Source: Theropithecus gelada (Eukaryota > Chordata > Mammalia > Primates > Cercopithecidae). From it: a stretch of DNA of 64,000 nucleotides. The stretch is from assembly GCF_003255815.1 (NCBI RefSeq), contig NC_037677.1, positions 109,250,326 through 109,314,325 on the forward strand, written 5' to 3'. The translations under genes were made by a program, and so were the position numbers. How positions within the stretch are numbered: the stretch's first letter is position 1; every line of letters starts with the position of its first letter. Shown in pieces: positions 31,936 to 42,309 of the stretch. The notes under the pieces are model-generated. The model saw only the letters and a program-made list of their open reading frames with translations. It ran no database searches and had not been told where the DNA came from.

Positions 31936-33005
31936 AAGCAAGGAGTTACAAATGTCTATTCCTACGACAGCCAAGCAGGGAACAGAAATGAGTGAAACAG
32001 GCCAGTAGGGAGGTGGCAAACTGGATAGTACCTGGCTCTTCTAAAGAGAGAAGCTGTAACTCAGTTCCAGCCTATGTTTACCGAGTGGGAATGGGGACTC
32101 AGTGTTGCCAGATATTCCAAACTTCAAAAGAAACTAGAAGTTTATCATTTTATATGAAACCTGCTGTTTAAAAAAATTTTTTGCTGTGATTGCCAGCTGG
32201 TTCAAAAATGCTTAAAATAGTCTTTCATAAAAGCGAAAGATGTTTGCTAGCCACTTAAGTCCTGTGGTCCACCCAATAGTGACTTCTCAAACATATAATT
32301 AAAATGCTATACATTTAGTGATAGCAATGTGTGCAGAGTTCACAAAGAGTACAAATAGTGATTAACTCGGCTCAGAATGATTTCTAAAAAGGCTTTCTAA
32401 TTACTTTCTAGTCACTTCTCAATTCTTTAAGCACTTTTTGTTTTTTTAGAATGAGTAATTCATTTACCCTGGAGAGCTGGATGACGCTGAACACGTCTCC
32501 CTTGTCTGTTAAGTAAATACATGTTTGGTAAATTCCACAAGTGAGCCTTTGGAATGTGTTTTGACAGTTTTGCCCATTCAGGTTTTCTGCTGCTTCATCT
32601 CCTGGCTTTTTTTTACAGGCTTTATTGAATTGTGAAAAAGGGATGTCCTTCCTGCTGCTCAAGTCTCATTTTATAGAATAGAATGGATTCATTCTCGTTT
32701 TTGAATGGAGCTATAATTAACATGGTTCCTTTTGTTTAACAACCTCAATTTACATAGTACCTGCTCATTCCGAAGCGTCATTATTGCTAGCACAGCTTCA
32801 TTGACTGATGTCTGAGGGCTCTGGGAATAGTGTTTGTTAATTATCTGCAACAAACCAGGTAACTAAGGGGAGGTTCTGCTACTATGACTTTGATGAAAGT
32901 AGCACTGATGATTTTTTTAATTGCTTAATGATAGATTTGATCATCTTAAAACAAAATAGAACACATACTCAGCTACTGAGAAGGTAGTGTTAAATCGTAA
33001 TTGCT
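31936..33005. other. Repeat-poor intronic block
   Basis: No exon or young repeat recognised. Confidence 0.5.
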
Positions 33006-33008
33006 TAT

Positions 33009-33042
33009 ACACACACACGCGCGCGCGCACACACACACGCGG
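33009..33042. repeat. Alternating (AC)n(GC)n(AC)n tract, Z-DNA-prone
   Basis: ACACACACACGCGCGCGCGC, then ACACACACACGCG: strictly alternating purine and pyrimidine over about 34 bases with a GC core. This is the classic composition for left-handed DNA. Confidence 0.95.
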
Positions 33043-33430
33043 GCGTAGGCCCTGCATGGTCTTTTGCTGTATTTCTTTAAGAATGTATTAAGTTTACCTT
33101 CAGTCGATATGAATGTGTAATTTTTTTAATAATGTCATCATCAAAGTGCCTGTAAATATTTTATAGTACATAGTAAATGCTAATGTCCTCAGAGGCCAAG
33201 CAGTACTGTATGAAGCAGTCTAATGTTGGGGACTTAGGCAAAATGGAAACAATATGATCTGCTTAAAAGCATTGAAGTTTCTATTGTTGTGGGTTTTTTA
33301 AAACGTTGTTCTTGGGGCCGGATGGGAACACATCTCTGGGCCTAATTTGGCCCCGTGCTCTAGTTTCTCATGTGCTCTCTGGAGAAAAGGAGGCATTCAG
33401 TGTTTAGAGTGACTGAATTCTAATTTGTTA

Positions 33431-33752
33431 TCGTTGTTGTTGTTGTCGAGACAGAGTCTCACTCTGTTACCCAGGCTGGAGTAACAGAGTGTTACCCAGG
33501 CTGGAGTGCAGTGGCACGATCTCGGCACACTATAACCTCTGCCTTCCGGGTTCAAGCGATTCTCCTGCCTCAGCCTCCCAAGTAGCTGGAACTACAGGCA
33601 CGTGCCACCATGCCCAGCTGATTTTTGTGTTTTTGCTAGAGACGGGGTTTCACCCTGTTGGCCAGGATGATCTCATTCTCTTGACCTCGTGATCCGCCCA
33701 CCTCGGCCTCCCAAAGTGCTGGGATTACAGGCATGAGCCACCGCGCCCGGCC
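33431..33752 (-). mobile_element. Alu with a fold-back duplication near its 3' end
   Basis: Antisense Alu with a GTTGTTGTT tail, ending CCGCGCCCGGCC. GTTACCCAGGCTGGAGT occurs twice (33466-33482 and 33491-33507) with AACAGAGT between. That insert is the reverse complement of ACTCTGTT just upstream. TTCTAATTT (from 33418) and TTCTAATAT (from 33757) resemble target copies. Confidence 0.95.
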
Positions 33753-33792
33753 CAAGTTCTAATATTTTAAAGCCAAGGGGCACTAAAGATCA

Positions 33793-33885
33793 GCTAGTCT
33801 AAGATTCTCATTTTACATTTGAGGAAACTGAGGCCCAGAGAAAGGGAATGTTTTACCTAAATCAAACCCCAAGTGAATACTTCTT
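33793..33885 (-). repeat. MIR fragment
   Basis: GATTCTCATTTTACATTTGA, then GGAAACTGAGGCCCAGAGAA is the MIR core box in antisense, with little divergence in this segment. Confidence 0.8.
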
Positions 33886-33958
33886 GATTTCTTTGAGTGT
33901 ATCTTAAAGACAAGGGAATTTGGAGATCATTTTAGAGATGGTTGTATTTCTGCATTCT

Positions 33959-34094
33959 CCAATACAGTGACCACTAACCACGTGTAGGTACTGAGCACTT
34001 GAAATGTGGATAGTGCTACTGAGGAACTAAAGTCCATTTTATTTATTGAAGTTTAAATAGCCCCATGTGGCTAGTGGGTACAGTATTATATTGG
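33959..34094. mobile_element. Short nonautonomous DNA transposon with long inverted ends
   Basis: CCAATACAGTGACCACTAAC then CACGTG at the left pairs with CATGTGGCTAGTGGGTACAG then TATTATATTGG at the right. Together these are the inverted repeats of a 136-bp palindromic element seen widely in primate DNA (hAT/MER group). Subfamily not named. Confidence 0.7.
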
Positions 34095-34335
34095 AGAAAG
34101 AAACTCAGAAATTAAGCTTTTTATCCCTAATTTATTACAGCCTACCTTAAATCAATATGCTACTTTACATATAACTCAAGAGCCAGTCAACAGTATACTT
34201 CTGTTTACCTCCTCTTCATCTTTCGTGCTTTGGTTTTCATACATTTTGCTTCTGCATATGTTATCACTATTTTTATTTTAAACAGTTAATTACTTTGAAA
34301 GAATATAAGATAAAAATAAATGCTTTTATTTTTAT

Positions 34336-34772
34336 TTTCTTATTTATTTATTTTTGAGACAGGGTCTCACTCTGTCACCCAGGCCGGAATGCAGTGGCAC
34401 AATCTTGCCTTACTGCAACCTCCGCCTCCTGGGTTCAAGTGATTCTCCCACTTCAGCCTCCCAAGTAGCTGGGACTACAGGCATGTGCCACCACACACAG
34501 CTAAGGTTTTGTGCTTTTTGCTAGAGAACGGGTTTCACCAAGTTGGCCAGGCTGGTCTCGAACTCCTGACCTCAAGCGATCCACCCTCCTCGGCCTCCCA
34601 AAGTGCTGGGATTATAGGCATGTACCATCACCTGGCTAATTTTTGTATTTTTAGTAGAGATGGGGTTTTGCCATGTTGGCCAGGCTGATCTAGAACTCCT
34701 GGCCTCAATTGATTAACCCACCTCAATCTCCCAAAGTGCTGAGATTACAGGTGTGAGCCACCGCGCCTGGTC
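34336..34772 (-). mobile_element. Trimeric Alu (two left arms) with target duplication
   Basis: Antisense: a T-rich tail, one right arm, a left arm ending GTGCTGGGATTATAGGCATG, then a second left arm starting TGGCTAATTTTTGTATTTTT and ending CACCGCGCCTGG. Total is about 437 bp against about 300 for a normal Alu. TGCTTTTATTTTTAT at 34321-34335 and TGCTTTTATATTTAT at 34773-34787 flank the whole trimer. The junction lies in the GGGATTACAGGC box shared by both arms, suggesting unequal recombination between arms. Confidence 0.93.
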
Positions 34773-35124
34773 TGCTTTTATATTTATCCACAGATTTACC
34801 ATTTCTGGTGTTCATCATTCTTTCTTGTACACCCAGGTTTCTATCTAGTGTCATTTCCCTTGAGCCTGAATAATTTCCCTTAATATAACCTGCAGTTTAC
34901 TTCTGCTGGGTAATATTTTTTGCTTATCAAAGAATATCTTTATTTCACCTTAATTTTTGAAGGCTATTATTGCTGGATATGGAATCATCGAATGACTTTT
35001 TATTTTTTCTTTTAGCACCTTGGAATGTTGTTCCACTGTATGTTTGTATTGCTTCTGATGAAAATTGAGCCTTCATCCTTATTATTGTTTTCCTGAATGT
35101 GTCTTTTTTTCTGCTGTTAAGATT

Positions 35125-35420
35125 TTTTTTTTTTGAGAGGAAGTCTAGCTGTGTCACCCAGGCTGGAGTCAGTGGTGCAATCACAACTCACTGCAACCAC
35201 CATCTCACAGGTTCAAGTAATTCTCCTGCCTCAGTCTCCCGAGTAGAGTCGCTGGGACTACAGGCACCCACCAACATGCCCAGCTAGTTTTTGTATTTTT
35301 AGTAGAGACAGGGTTTCACCTTGTTGGCTAGGCTGGTCTTGAACTCCTGACCTCAAGTGATCCACCTGCCTTGGCCTCCAAAAGTGCTGGGATTACAGGC
35401 ATGAGCCACTGCACCCAGCC
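35125..35420 (-). mobile_element. AluS with target duplication
   Basis: Antisense Alu ending CACTGCACCCAGCC. AAGATT at 35119-35124 and 35421-35426 flank it. GAGTAGAGTCGCTGGGACT contains a small insertion. It is the nearest Alu upstream of the VTI1A exons. Confidence 0.93.
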
Positions 35421-36060
35421 AAGATTGTAAATTTATCTTTAGTTTTCAGAAATTTGACTGTGACATGACTAGGTGTGGTTTTTATTTCTCTTGCTCAGAG
35501 GTTCTTAAACTTCTTTGATCTGTGGATCGGCTTTTTAAAAAACACAGATTGGAAAAGTTTGACTGTTAGTTCTTCAGATATTTATTCATAAATTTTTATG
35601 TCTCTAATAATCTCTTTTTCTTGTAGTCTAATAACATGTATGTAAGACCACTTGTTATAACCTCACAAGTTATTGATGCTGTGTTCATTTTTTAAAAATT
35701 TTTTTCCTCCTTCAGTTTGGATAATTTCTATTAACTATGTTCGTGTTCAGTGATCGTTTATTCTATAGTGAAGGATATTCTATTTGGTACACCTAGTGAA
35801 TTAATTTCAAATGTTATATTTTTATTCTAAAATTTTATTTGGTTTCTTTTAGAGTTTCCATTTGTTTCTTGATAAACTCATATTTTCACCAATTATGTTT
35901 ACCTATTCCTATAAATTATTTAACACAATTATAATAGTTCTAAAATCTTCGTCTGTTAACTGTAGTGACTAGGATCTATTGGTCTACTCATATAGGTGTA
36001 TTTTCTCTTGATTATTCTTCTTTCCTGTTTTTTTTGCATGTCACAATTTTATAGTATTCC

Positions 36061-39000
36061 ATACACTGTATAAAAAAAAACAAGGGAATCTGAAATATAA
36101 CATCCTGGATTTGTTATATATACAAGATAACATTTTACTCTTATCTTGTATTTAGATAATAGAAGGATCTGATTCTCCCAAAACTTGAGTTGGTGCTGAG
36201 CTGAAGCTATAAGATTGGATTCATCCATGATTAGTGCACTTCCAACCTGTGTTCATGCTGCTTCTTACAAACAAACAAACAAACAAAACATATTGTCAGT
36301 GTTTGAGCTGGGAGTTGGTTGATCTGCAGTTTCAGATATTTTTTGGTTCACCTTTAGACTCAACTCTGACAGTGTCTTAAAATATAAGCGCACAAGAATG
36401 TGTGGGAATATGTGATTTCTCTTTACTGGCTAGCTCCACCTTTATTCCCTCTTATTTGGCAAATTTGAAGATTTGGGGAGAAATATCAGACCAAGCAATT
36501 TGTTTTTGTGTTTAGAGTTCATCTAGATTCCATTCTGTTTTGTAAGCCTACATCATCATTTAACATTTGACTGATTTCTCTCATCCCTATAAATTCTATC
36601 TATGGCAGGCTCATTCTCAGAGCAGGCACTTGCCTTATATCAAACTTGGTATCAAAGTTGCCATACCTGTTCGCTCATACACAAAGTACTTGTTTCTCTC
36701 TAGAATTCATCAGAGCTTCTTTGCATCTACTTACTTCCTCCAGAAAAGTTTAGTAATTATTTTGTCTGGGTTTTTCTTGTTTCCATGGGAATGGTCATTT
36801 GCATCTTTCTATGGCATCTTTCTACATTCTAACTGGAAGCAGAAGTTCCTCACATATCTTAGGTTGTCAAATAATGAAAGATGTTGAAAGAACTCTCTTT
36901 CCATTGTTGTATTTTTCCAGATATCAGGAATTCAAAAGGCTCTTCATGCCCAAGTAACATCAATACAGAGGATAACCTAGCTATTCAGGGCATGAGAGCA
37001 GAGTCAGTGCCCAGGAAGCTATGCTAAATGCCGAAGAGTGACTGATCCAACCACTCCGTGATCAGATCCCTCCTGAGAAAGCTGTATGTGAATCCCTCTG
37101 CTTCCTGAAGCAGCACGTTTTCTACCTTTATTAGATTCCGTGGCCAGAAGTTCCCAAGTCATGTCCAAGATTCAGCGCTCCAAATTGTGAGGACATATTA
37201 CTTCAAGGTTTTTCATCTGGTTGGTGTTCTGCAATACACATATGAAAACACATGCTTCAGTATAGCTCTTTTGCAGAACTCCTGCACTTCACAAAAGTCC
37301 CTGTATGCAAACAATAGTTGTGTAAGTGTGAATGCCTTTTATCTGCTACTAAAATTGCTGGTGAAGTTTTCAAGTGCCGGAAGATACCCTTACCTTCTCT
37401 TAGTCCTTTAAAGAAGACCCAACTTGCTGTTTTCGCTTTTTAAAATAATTTGTTGGAAACCACATTCTTAACAAGGTTTATAAAAAGAAAATTAAATAAA
37501 TATAGGTGTGCTGCGGAATAGTCACTGTCTTCTGGAGAGTGTCCTGCATTTTCCACAGTGACCACTTTTTAAAAATATTTTGAATGTATCAAATGGGACA
37601 TTTCCTAGTGAATTAGATTTGAGGCTCCTTCCCTTTCAGCCAGTTTATAACATGATGTGAGCTTCAGTAAGTCCTAACTTCTTACAGAGGATATTTTAAT
37701 CTGCTCACCTCAAAAATACAGGTCTTATAAGTTTTTTTTTTTAAAAAAAGGGGTTCATTCATATTAGTCTTATGTTACACTTATACTGTTGTTCAGATGG
37801 TATTATTATTTTATGAGTGGAGAGACATGATGCTTTCAGTGATACAAGTTCTTCAGACTAAGTCTTATTTTCATGATGTCAGGCCAGTCCTTCAGGAGAT
37901 ATCTTGCTAGATTTGAAGTTACCTGCTCCTTTCTCAATTTCTTTATGGGACAGGAAAGTATTCAGTGGCTATTGTGTATATCTTCCCAAAGATTGAAAAG
38001 CAAAGGAAATGTTAGCCAAAAACCCTTTTGCACATGTGTTTATCTATAAAAAGGGGCTATAGATCAAGGATATGATTGATTCTGGGTAACTGTAAAAACG
38101 AAAATTCATTTTATGTGTTTGAGAACTCTACTCCCAGGATGATTCCCAGGACCACTGTGGAAAGGAGAGAAGTGCAGGAAGGAGCTCTTCCTTCCAGGAA
38201 TTCATTTATCATGCTCGTACTGACATGGAGAATTCCAGCATACACCGTCAGTTTTCATTGCCTTGTTATGCTTCCCATTGTTTCTTAATCTCAAGAAGAC
38301 CCTCACAGTCAACAAGTACACTATTTATAAAATTTATGATTTCTCAAATTAGTTCAAGAGCAGCAGTATGGCTGTTCCATTCTTAAGGCACTATGGAAAG
38401 TAAAGAACTGAAAATTTAAATCTCACATCTGTCGTTGGCTTAGGCCTCTGAGCTTGTGTTCTTTCTATTACGGTGTTTTTGGTGAATGCTTACCTCTTCA
38501 GTTAAATTATTCAAGAAAAATAAACCTAACAGTGTTTCTAATTATTTAATGAAATAATCGCCAAACCAAAGATAGTCTGTATTAAAAATAATCCCTCTAA
38601 TTCGTTGTCTTGATTTGTTTTGGTTCGACTAGAAGAGTGGGCCCCACAGTGGAAAAGAAAAACCACATAACTTTCTTTACATGAATTTTTTTTTTCATTC
38701 CATAATAGTTATCACTGTAATATATTTGGCCTGAAATTTTCTTTATTAGAGCATTAAAATGGAAGAGAGCAAGCAAGAAATGAAAAAAGAATTGTGTTTC
38801 CAACAGTGCATGGCATTTGGGTGTTAAGACCGGGATGCATACGCTCTTGCCAATATCTCTTCTCTTGCTAGATCGAGTTAGTACTTGGGATGCTGAGCTA
38901 TGTCTGGGGAGGCAAGGAGATTGTGAGAGTGGTTTATAACTCCTGAAAAGACCCAGATCTTTACTTCTTCTTTGTTGATTCCTTCAGTAGCAGACCATAG

Positions 39001-39769
39001 GTCCACTCAGAGTAGAGTTTTCTCCTCAGCGAACCTGATAGAATGATGAATCTATTACCTGCTTTCTGATGTCAGCTTCTCCAGTGCTACACTGGATGGA
39101 CTTTAAGAGCAAGAATAGGTCACAAACCTGACACATACTTTAATTCTTTTATTTATTCATTCTTTCCACAGATACTTACTGGGGATACGATACTGGCCAC
39201 AGACACAATAGTAATAACCTATTTCCTCTTCGTTTTAGATTACATGTTATAATACCATCAATCTGAACAGGAGAAAATATGATATAAATAGCATTTTGCT
39301 GAAATAATTGCAGTGTTCATGGTGCTCATATATGTTAAAGGTTTTAAGTGAAAAATGAATTATAATTGCTATATTATGTTGATAAAAGAAATCCAATGTA
39401 ACAGTAATAACAGTATGACAAAATTGAATATTGTCGTGCAAGAAAAGAAAAAAATTCAACTTCAATTATTTCCTCCTTCTCCATTATTGATATCATCTTC
39501 CACTGCTGTGATGCTTCCACTGGGAGCCACATATCTTACCCAATTTTACCTTAAGGATAAATTGTATGGGGTTAATAATAAAGAGCTGAAATAAGTCTAA
39601 GAGGAGCTACTATACTGAGAAAGAATGTTAAAAATGTGTATGCTGTCAAAAATATATTTATGCTAGTGCATGTAACTGTTTCCTATGAGTTGGATTTTCT
39701 GTCATGAAAGGAATATGTGCCTTGAAACACAAACTCTTCTGATAACACTTGTCTGTAACTCTTCTGTAA
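36061..39769. other. Repeat-poor intronic block of 3.7 kb
   Basis: An (AAAC)n run is at about 36268-36288. A weak antisense L2 is at about 39140-39230 (TTATTTATTCATTCTTTCCA then CAGATACTTACTGGGGATAC). No exon, RNA gene or young repeat recognised; ORFs of 60-106 codons lack any recognisable domain. Confidence 0.5.
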
Positions 39770-39885
39770 CACTTCTTTAACTGCTTAATCCTTACTGCTG
39801 GCATGGAAGCTCCATGCCATATCCCTGGCACCTGTACCTGGCACACAGTGGGGACTCAATGATTCTTTGTTGAATACTCTGAATC
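39770..39885 (+). repeat. L2 3' end
   Basis: CCATATCCCTGGCACCTGTA, CCTGGCACACAGTGGGGACT, CAATGATTCTTTGTTGAATA is the sense L2 terminus with modest divergence. Confidence 0.8.
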
Positions 39886-40129
39886 TTACATGCTATTTCA
39901 TGACGTGCCTTTATATGGTACCCTATAGCTTCCACAACATTTTTACTTAGGCTATCTCGTTGGATCATAACATCAACTTGGTAAGAAAGGCAGGACAGAT
40001 ATTTTTTCCTGTGAATAAAATTGCAGCTCAAGTGGGCTACAGCAGGACTAAGATAGGAGAGTGGCAAAGTCATAATAGCCCATTGATGTTCTTGATTGAA
40101 TGATGAAAAATCAATCATCATTCAATAAA

Positions 40130-40375
40130 TGCTTATTATTGTTGTAGGCCAGTCACTGTGCTAAATATTGTAACTGAATTACCTTATTAAACTCTTACAA
40201 CAAACTCATGATATAGTACTATTATTATTAATATTCCCATTTATGGATAAACTGAGGCACAATGAAGTTAGCCACACAGCTAGTAAGGGCCAGCACTGGG
40301 ATTTTGGCTCAGGCAGTGTGAGTTCACAGCCAAAGCTCTCAATGTGGCCTAACTACTGCTCAACATTTTTAGGGT
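40130..40375 (-). repeat. MIR, nearly complete
   Basis: CCAGTCACTGTGCTAAATAT, AACTCTTACAACAAACTCAT, ATTCCCATTTATGGATAAAC, TGAGGCACAATGAAGTTAGC, CACACAGCTAGTAAGGGCCA then CTGGGATTTTGGCTCAGGCA cover the antisense MIR from 3' end to core. Confidence 0.92.
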
Positions 40376-41524
40376 GTCCTTTAAAAAAAGCCTAGCAGTG
40401 TACATGTATGAGCCAAATAACTACCATGGTGACTTCTTACTGACTTCATTAAATTATTTGTTATTATTATAATAGGTGCTTGTTTGAATGCTTCCATATG
40501 TCTATAACCCAGAGATGATTGTTGTTATAGGTATGAGTAAAGAGACAATGCCAGAGGGAAAAGGAGAGAGAGATGTAGAACAAGGTAGTCAGATAGGTTG
40601 CCAAGATTATAAGAGAGGCATCCTTCTAGTATGGAATAAGGCACCTCCCAGGTAGTGGGGAATGAGTCTGAAAACGATTTATTCAAGGCAGCTGGTTATT
40701 TATGAGGTCAAGCCATACCTACTGTCTTCTAAAAGGGTCTGCAGATTGGAGAAGAGACTGCCTAGTGTCAACCAAATAAGATGATCATGGCACGGGAAAA
40801 CCTCATTAAAACTCAGCAGTATGGCTTTTTAATGAATGTTCTAAATTGCCTATAACAGTATTAGGGTTTCAAAGTTCTGGGGTGAAAACACTGTCTCCAG
40901 CATGAGCTCTCTTCTACTACTTGAGAAGGAATGCACCTCACCTTGAGTTGACTCAAGTACCTACAGCTGCTGATAACACATTAAATGAGCCCTTGCCTTG
41001 AAGAGAGCAGAAGCCTAGAGACAGTTCACTACCAATAAGCATATGTAGGTGAGCGTATGAGGATTACTTGTGCAGGGCGAATACACTAAAATTAAAATGG
41101 TTCTAAATGGAGTCTGACATACATGTGCAAAATGAAAGGGGACAGGGAGAGCAGAATCATTAACATTACTTATAACCTGTAAAAACCAACAGCTAAATTC
41201 CATGATGACAAAATAGACTAATGGACATCAGATCTCCTCCACCTTTGCTGATATTTGCTGGAGTGGCCTGGGCAAGACATCATCTCTAAGTCATTATTCT
41301 CATGTTGGTTGTGTTCTATAGGTCAAATATCTAATTATACCTAAGATAAATAGACACATTTATCAAATACTGTTTATATTTTTCAAATACATGAATTGAA
41401 ATACGTGTCTAATGTATAATGCATGCATGCTACTTTAACATTTTATGTCATTTGGGTACTCCTGAGAGTTATTCTCATGTGCACTCCGAGTCATTTTTCC
41501 TTACTCAGATTTTCTTTTCCATAG
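40376..41524 (+). other. VTI1A: Intron end upstream of the first VTI1A exon
   Basis: No transposon recognised. A pyrimidine-rich run, CATTTTTCCTTACTC then AGATTTTCTTTTCCATAG, ends at 41524 and serves as the 3' splice site. The AG at 41507-41508 is a weaker upstream alternative. Confidence 0.75.
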
Positions 41525-41595
41525 AGCAAATTGGTCAGGAGATGTTGGAAAACCTTAGTCATGACAGAGAAAAGATACAGCGAGCACGTGAAAGA
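41525..41595 (+). CDS. VTI1A: VTI1A coding exon: first half of SNARE motif (about residues 143-166)
   Basis: VTI1A is a Qb-SNARE of the trans-Golgi network and endosomes. It forms four-helix complexes such as the one with syntaxin 16, syntaxin 6 and VAMP4, which drive retrograde endosome-to-Golgi fusion. This 71-nt exon completes a glutamate codon split by the intron (AG at 41525-41526), then reads QIGQEMLENLSHDREKIQRA and RER to a full codon at 41595, followed by donor GTAAGT. The residues match human VTI1A 143-166 as I know it. Heptad leucines/isoleucines (I145, M149, L153, I160) lie on the core face. At the zero-layer position the codon GAC gives Asp156 rather than glutamine. An alternative acceptor two bases downstream (after AG at 41525-41526) cannot be excluded, because the preceding exon is not in view. 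Confidence 0.95.
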
Positions 41596-42247
41596 GTAAG
41601 TACAAGTGATACAGTTTTTTTCACATATTCAGTCAATGAAGACATAAATGAAAGGCATTGGGACATAAACAGTAGCAATTAGGTAGTTATATGTATCTAA
41701 GGTGAAAGAGGGTGTAAGGTCTGTGGAAAGGAAAAGAAAGAGAGTGACATGGAGCGAAGAGCAGCTGACTCTATGTCCCCATCCCAGAATGCTCCCAGGT
41801 GGGTATTTTATTTACTTCTTATAGAGGAGAAGGTCACTGAGGGAGATTTTGGAGTATGTTCATCTTTTAGAGTGAAAACTATAGAATGACTGGTGGTCAT
41901 CTTTTCTCAATTCATTTTATTTTTATGTTTTTAGGACTTTGCACATTCATAAGTTGGAGACGAATTACCAAATGTTTATGAAACTTTTTCAGCCTGTGCT
42001 TTGCTTTTCTATCCGGTTCTAGTATCCAGCTTAAAGCTCCCAAGATTACCTCTCATGTGTCATTCTCCAAATATAAGAATTTTCCATGTTTGTGTAGCTG
42101 TCAGAAATGTATTTGTTTTTGTATATGTGAACATTTTTATTGTTTGGATTTTCTACCATGAAATAAATTGTCACTTGCCATGCACTTTAGAAATAATCTA
42201 ATTGCATGAACTTTTGTTTTGTTTTAACATTGCTGTTCTTCTTGTAG
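41596..42247 (+). other. VTI1A: 652-bp intron of VTI1A
   Basis: Begins GTAAGT and ends TTCTTCTTGTAG after a T-rich stretch (TTTTGTTTTGTTTTAACATT). No transposon inside. Read from the exon before it, the intron keeps the frame open for 28 codons to TAG at 41680-41682. An AATAAA lies at about 42160. Confidence 0.9.
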
Positions 42248-42309
42248 CTTCGGGAAACAGACGCTAATTTGGGAAAAAGCTCCAGGATTCTGACGGGGAT
42301 GTTGCGAAG
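42248..42309 (+). CDS. VTI1A: VTI1A coding exon: second half of SNARE motif (about residues 167-187)
   Basis: This 62-nt exon starts in phase after the previous one and reads LRETDANLGKSSRILTGMLR plus two bases (AG) of the next arginine codon, then donor GTAAGA. It corresponds to human VTI1A residues 167-186 and part of Arg187. It carries the C-terminal SNARE layers (L167, T170/A172 face, L174, I180, M184) up to the junction with the membrane anchor, whose exon is beyond the window. At 62 nt it is not a multiple of three, so skipping would shift the frame. Reading on through the donor gives CGA AGG TAA, an immediate stop before the transmembrane segment. Confidence 0.96.

Larger units (their letters stand above)
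34136..36060. mobile_element. Old L1M-family LINE segment, broken by two Alus
   Basis: Pieces at 34136-34320, 34788-35118 and 35421-36060 keep the order of a known old L1-family segment: CATTTTGCTTCTGCATATGT; ACCATTTCTGGTGTTCATC; TATCTTTATTTCACCTTAAT; CACCTTGGAATGTTGTTCCA; TTGACTGTGACATGACTAGG; TTGGATAATTTCTATTAACT; AAATTTTATTTGGTTTC. No open frame persists. I cannot say which subfamily or, with confidence, which strand. Confidence 0.65.

Noticed and set aside
41507..41524. Upstream AG at 41507-41508 as the source of the brain-type 7-residue insert of VTI1A
   Set aside because: Using it would add 16 nt, which is not the 21 nt needed and would shift the frame.
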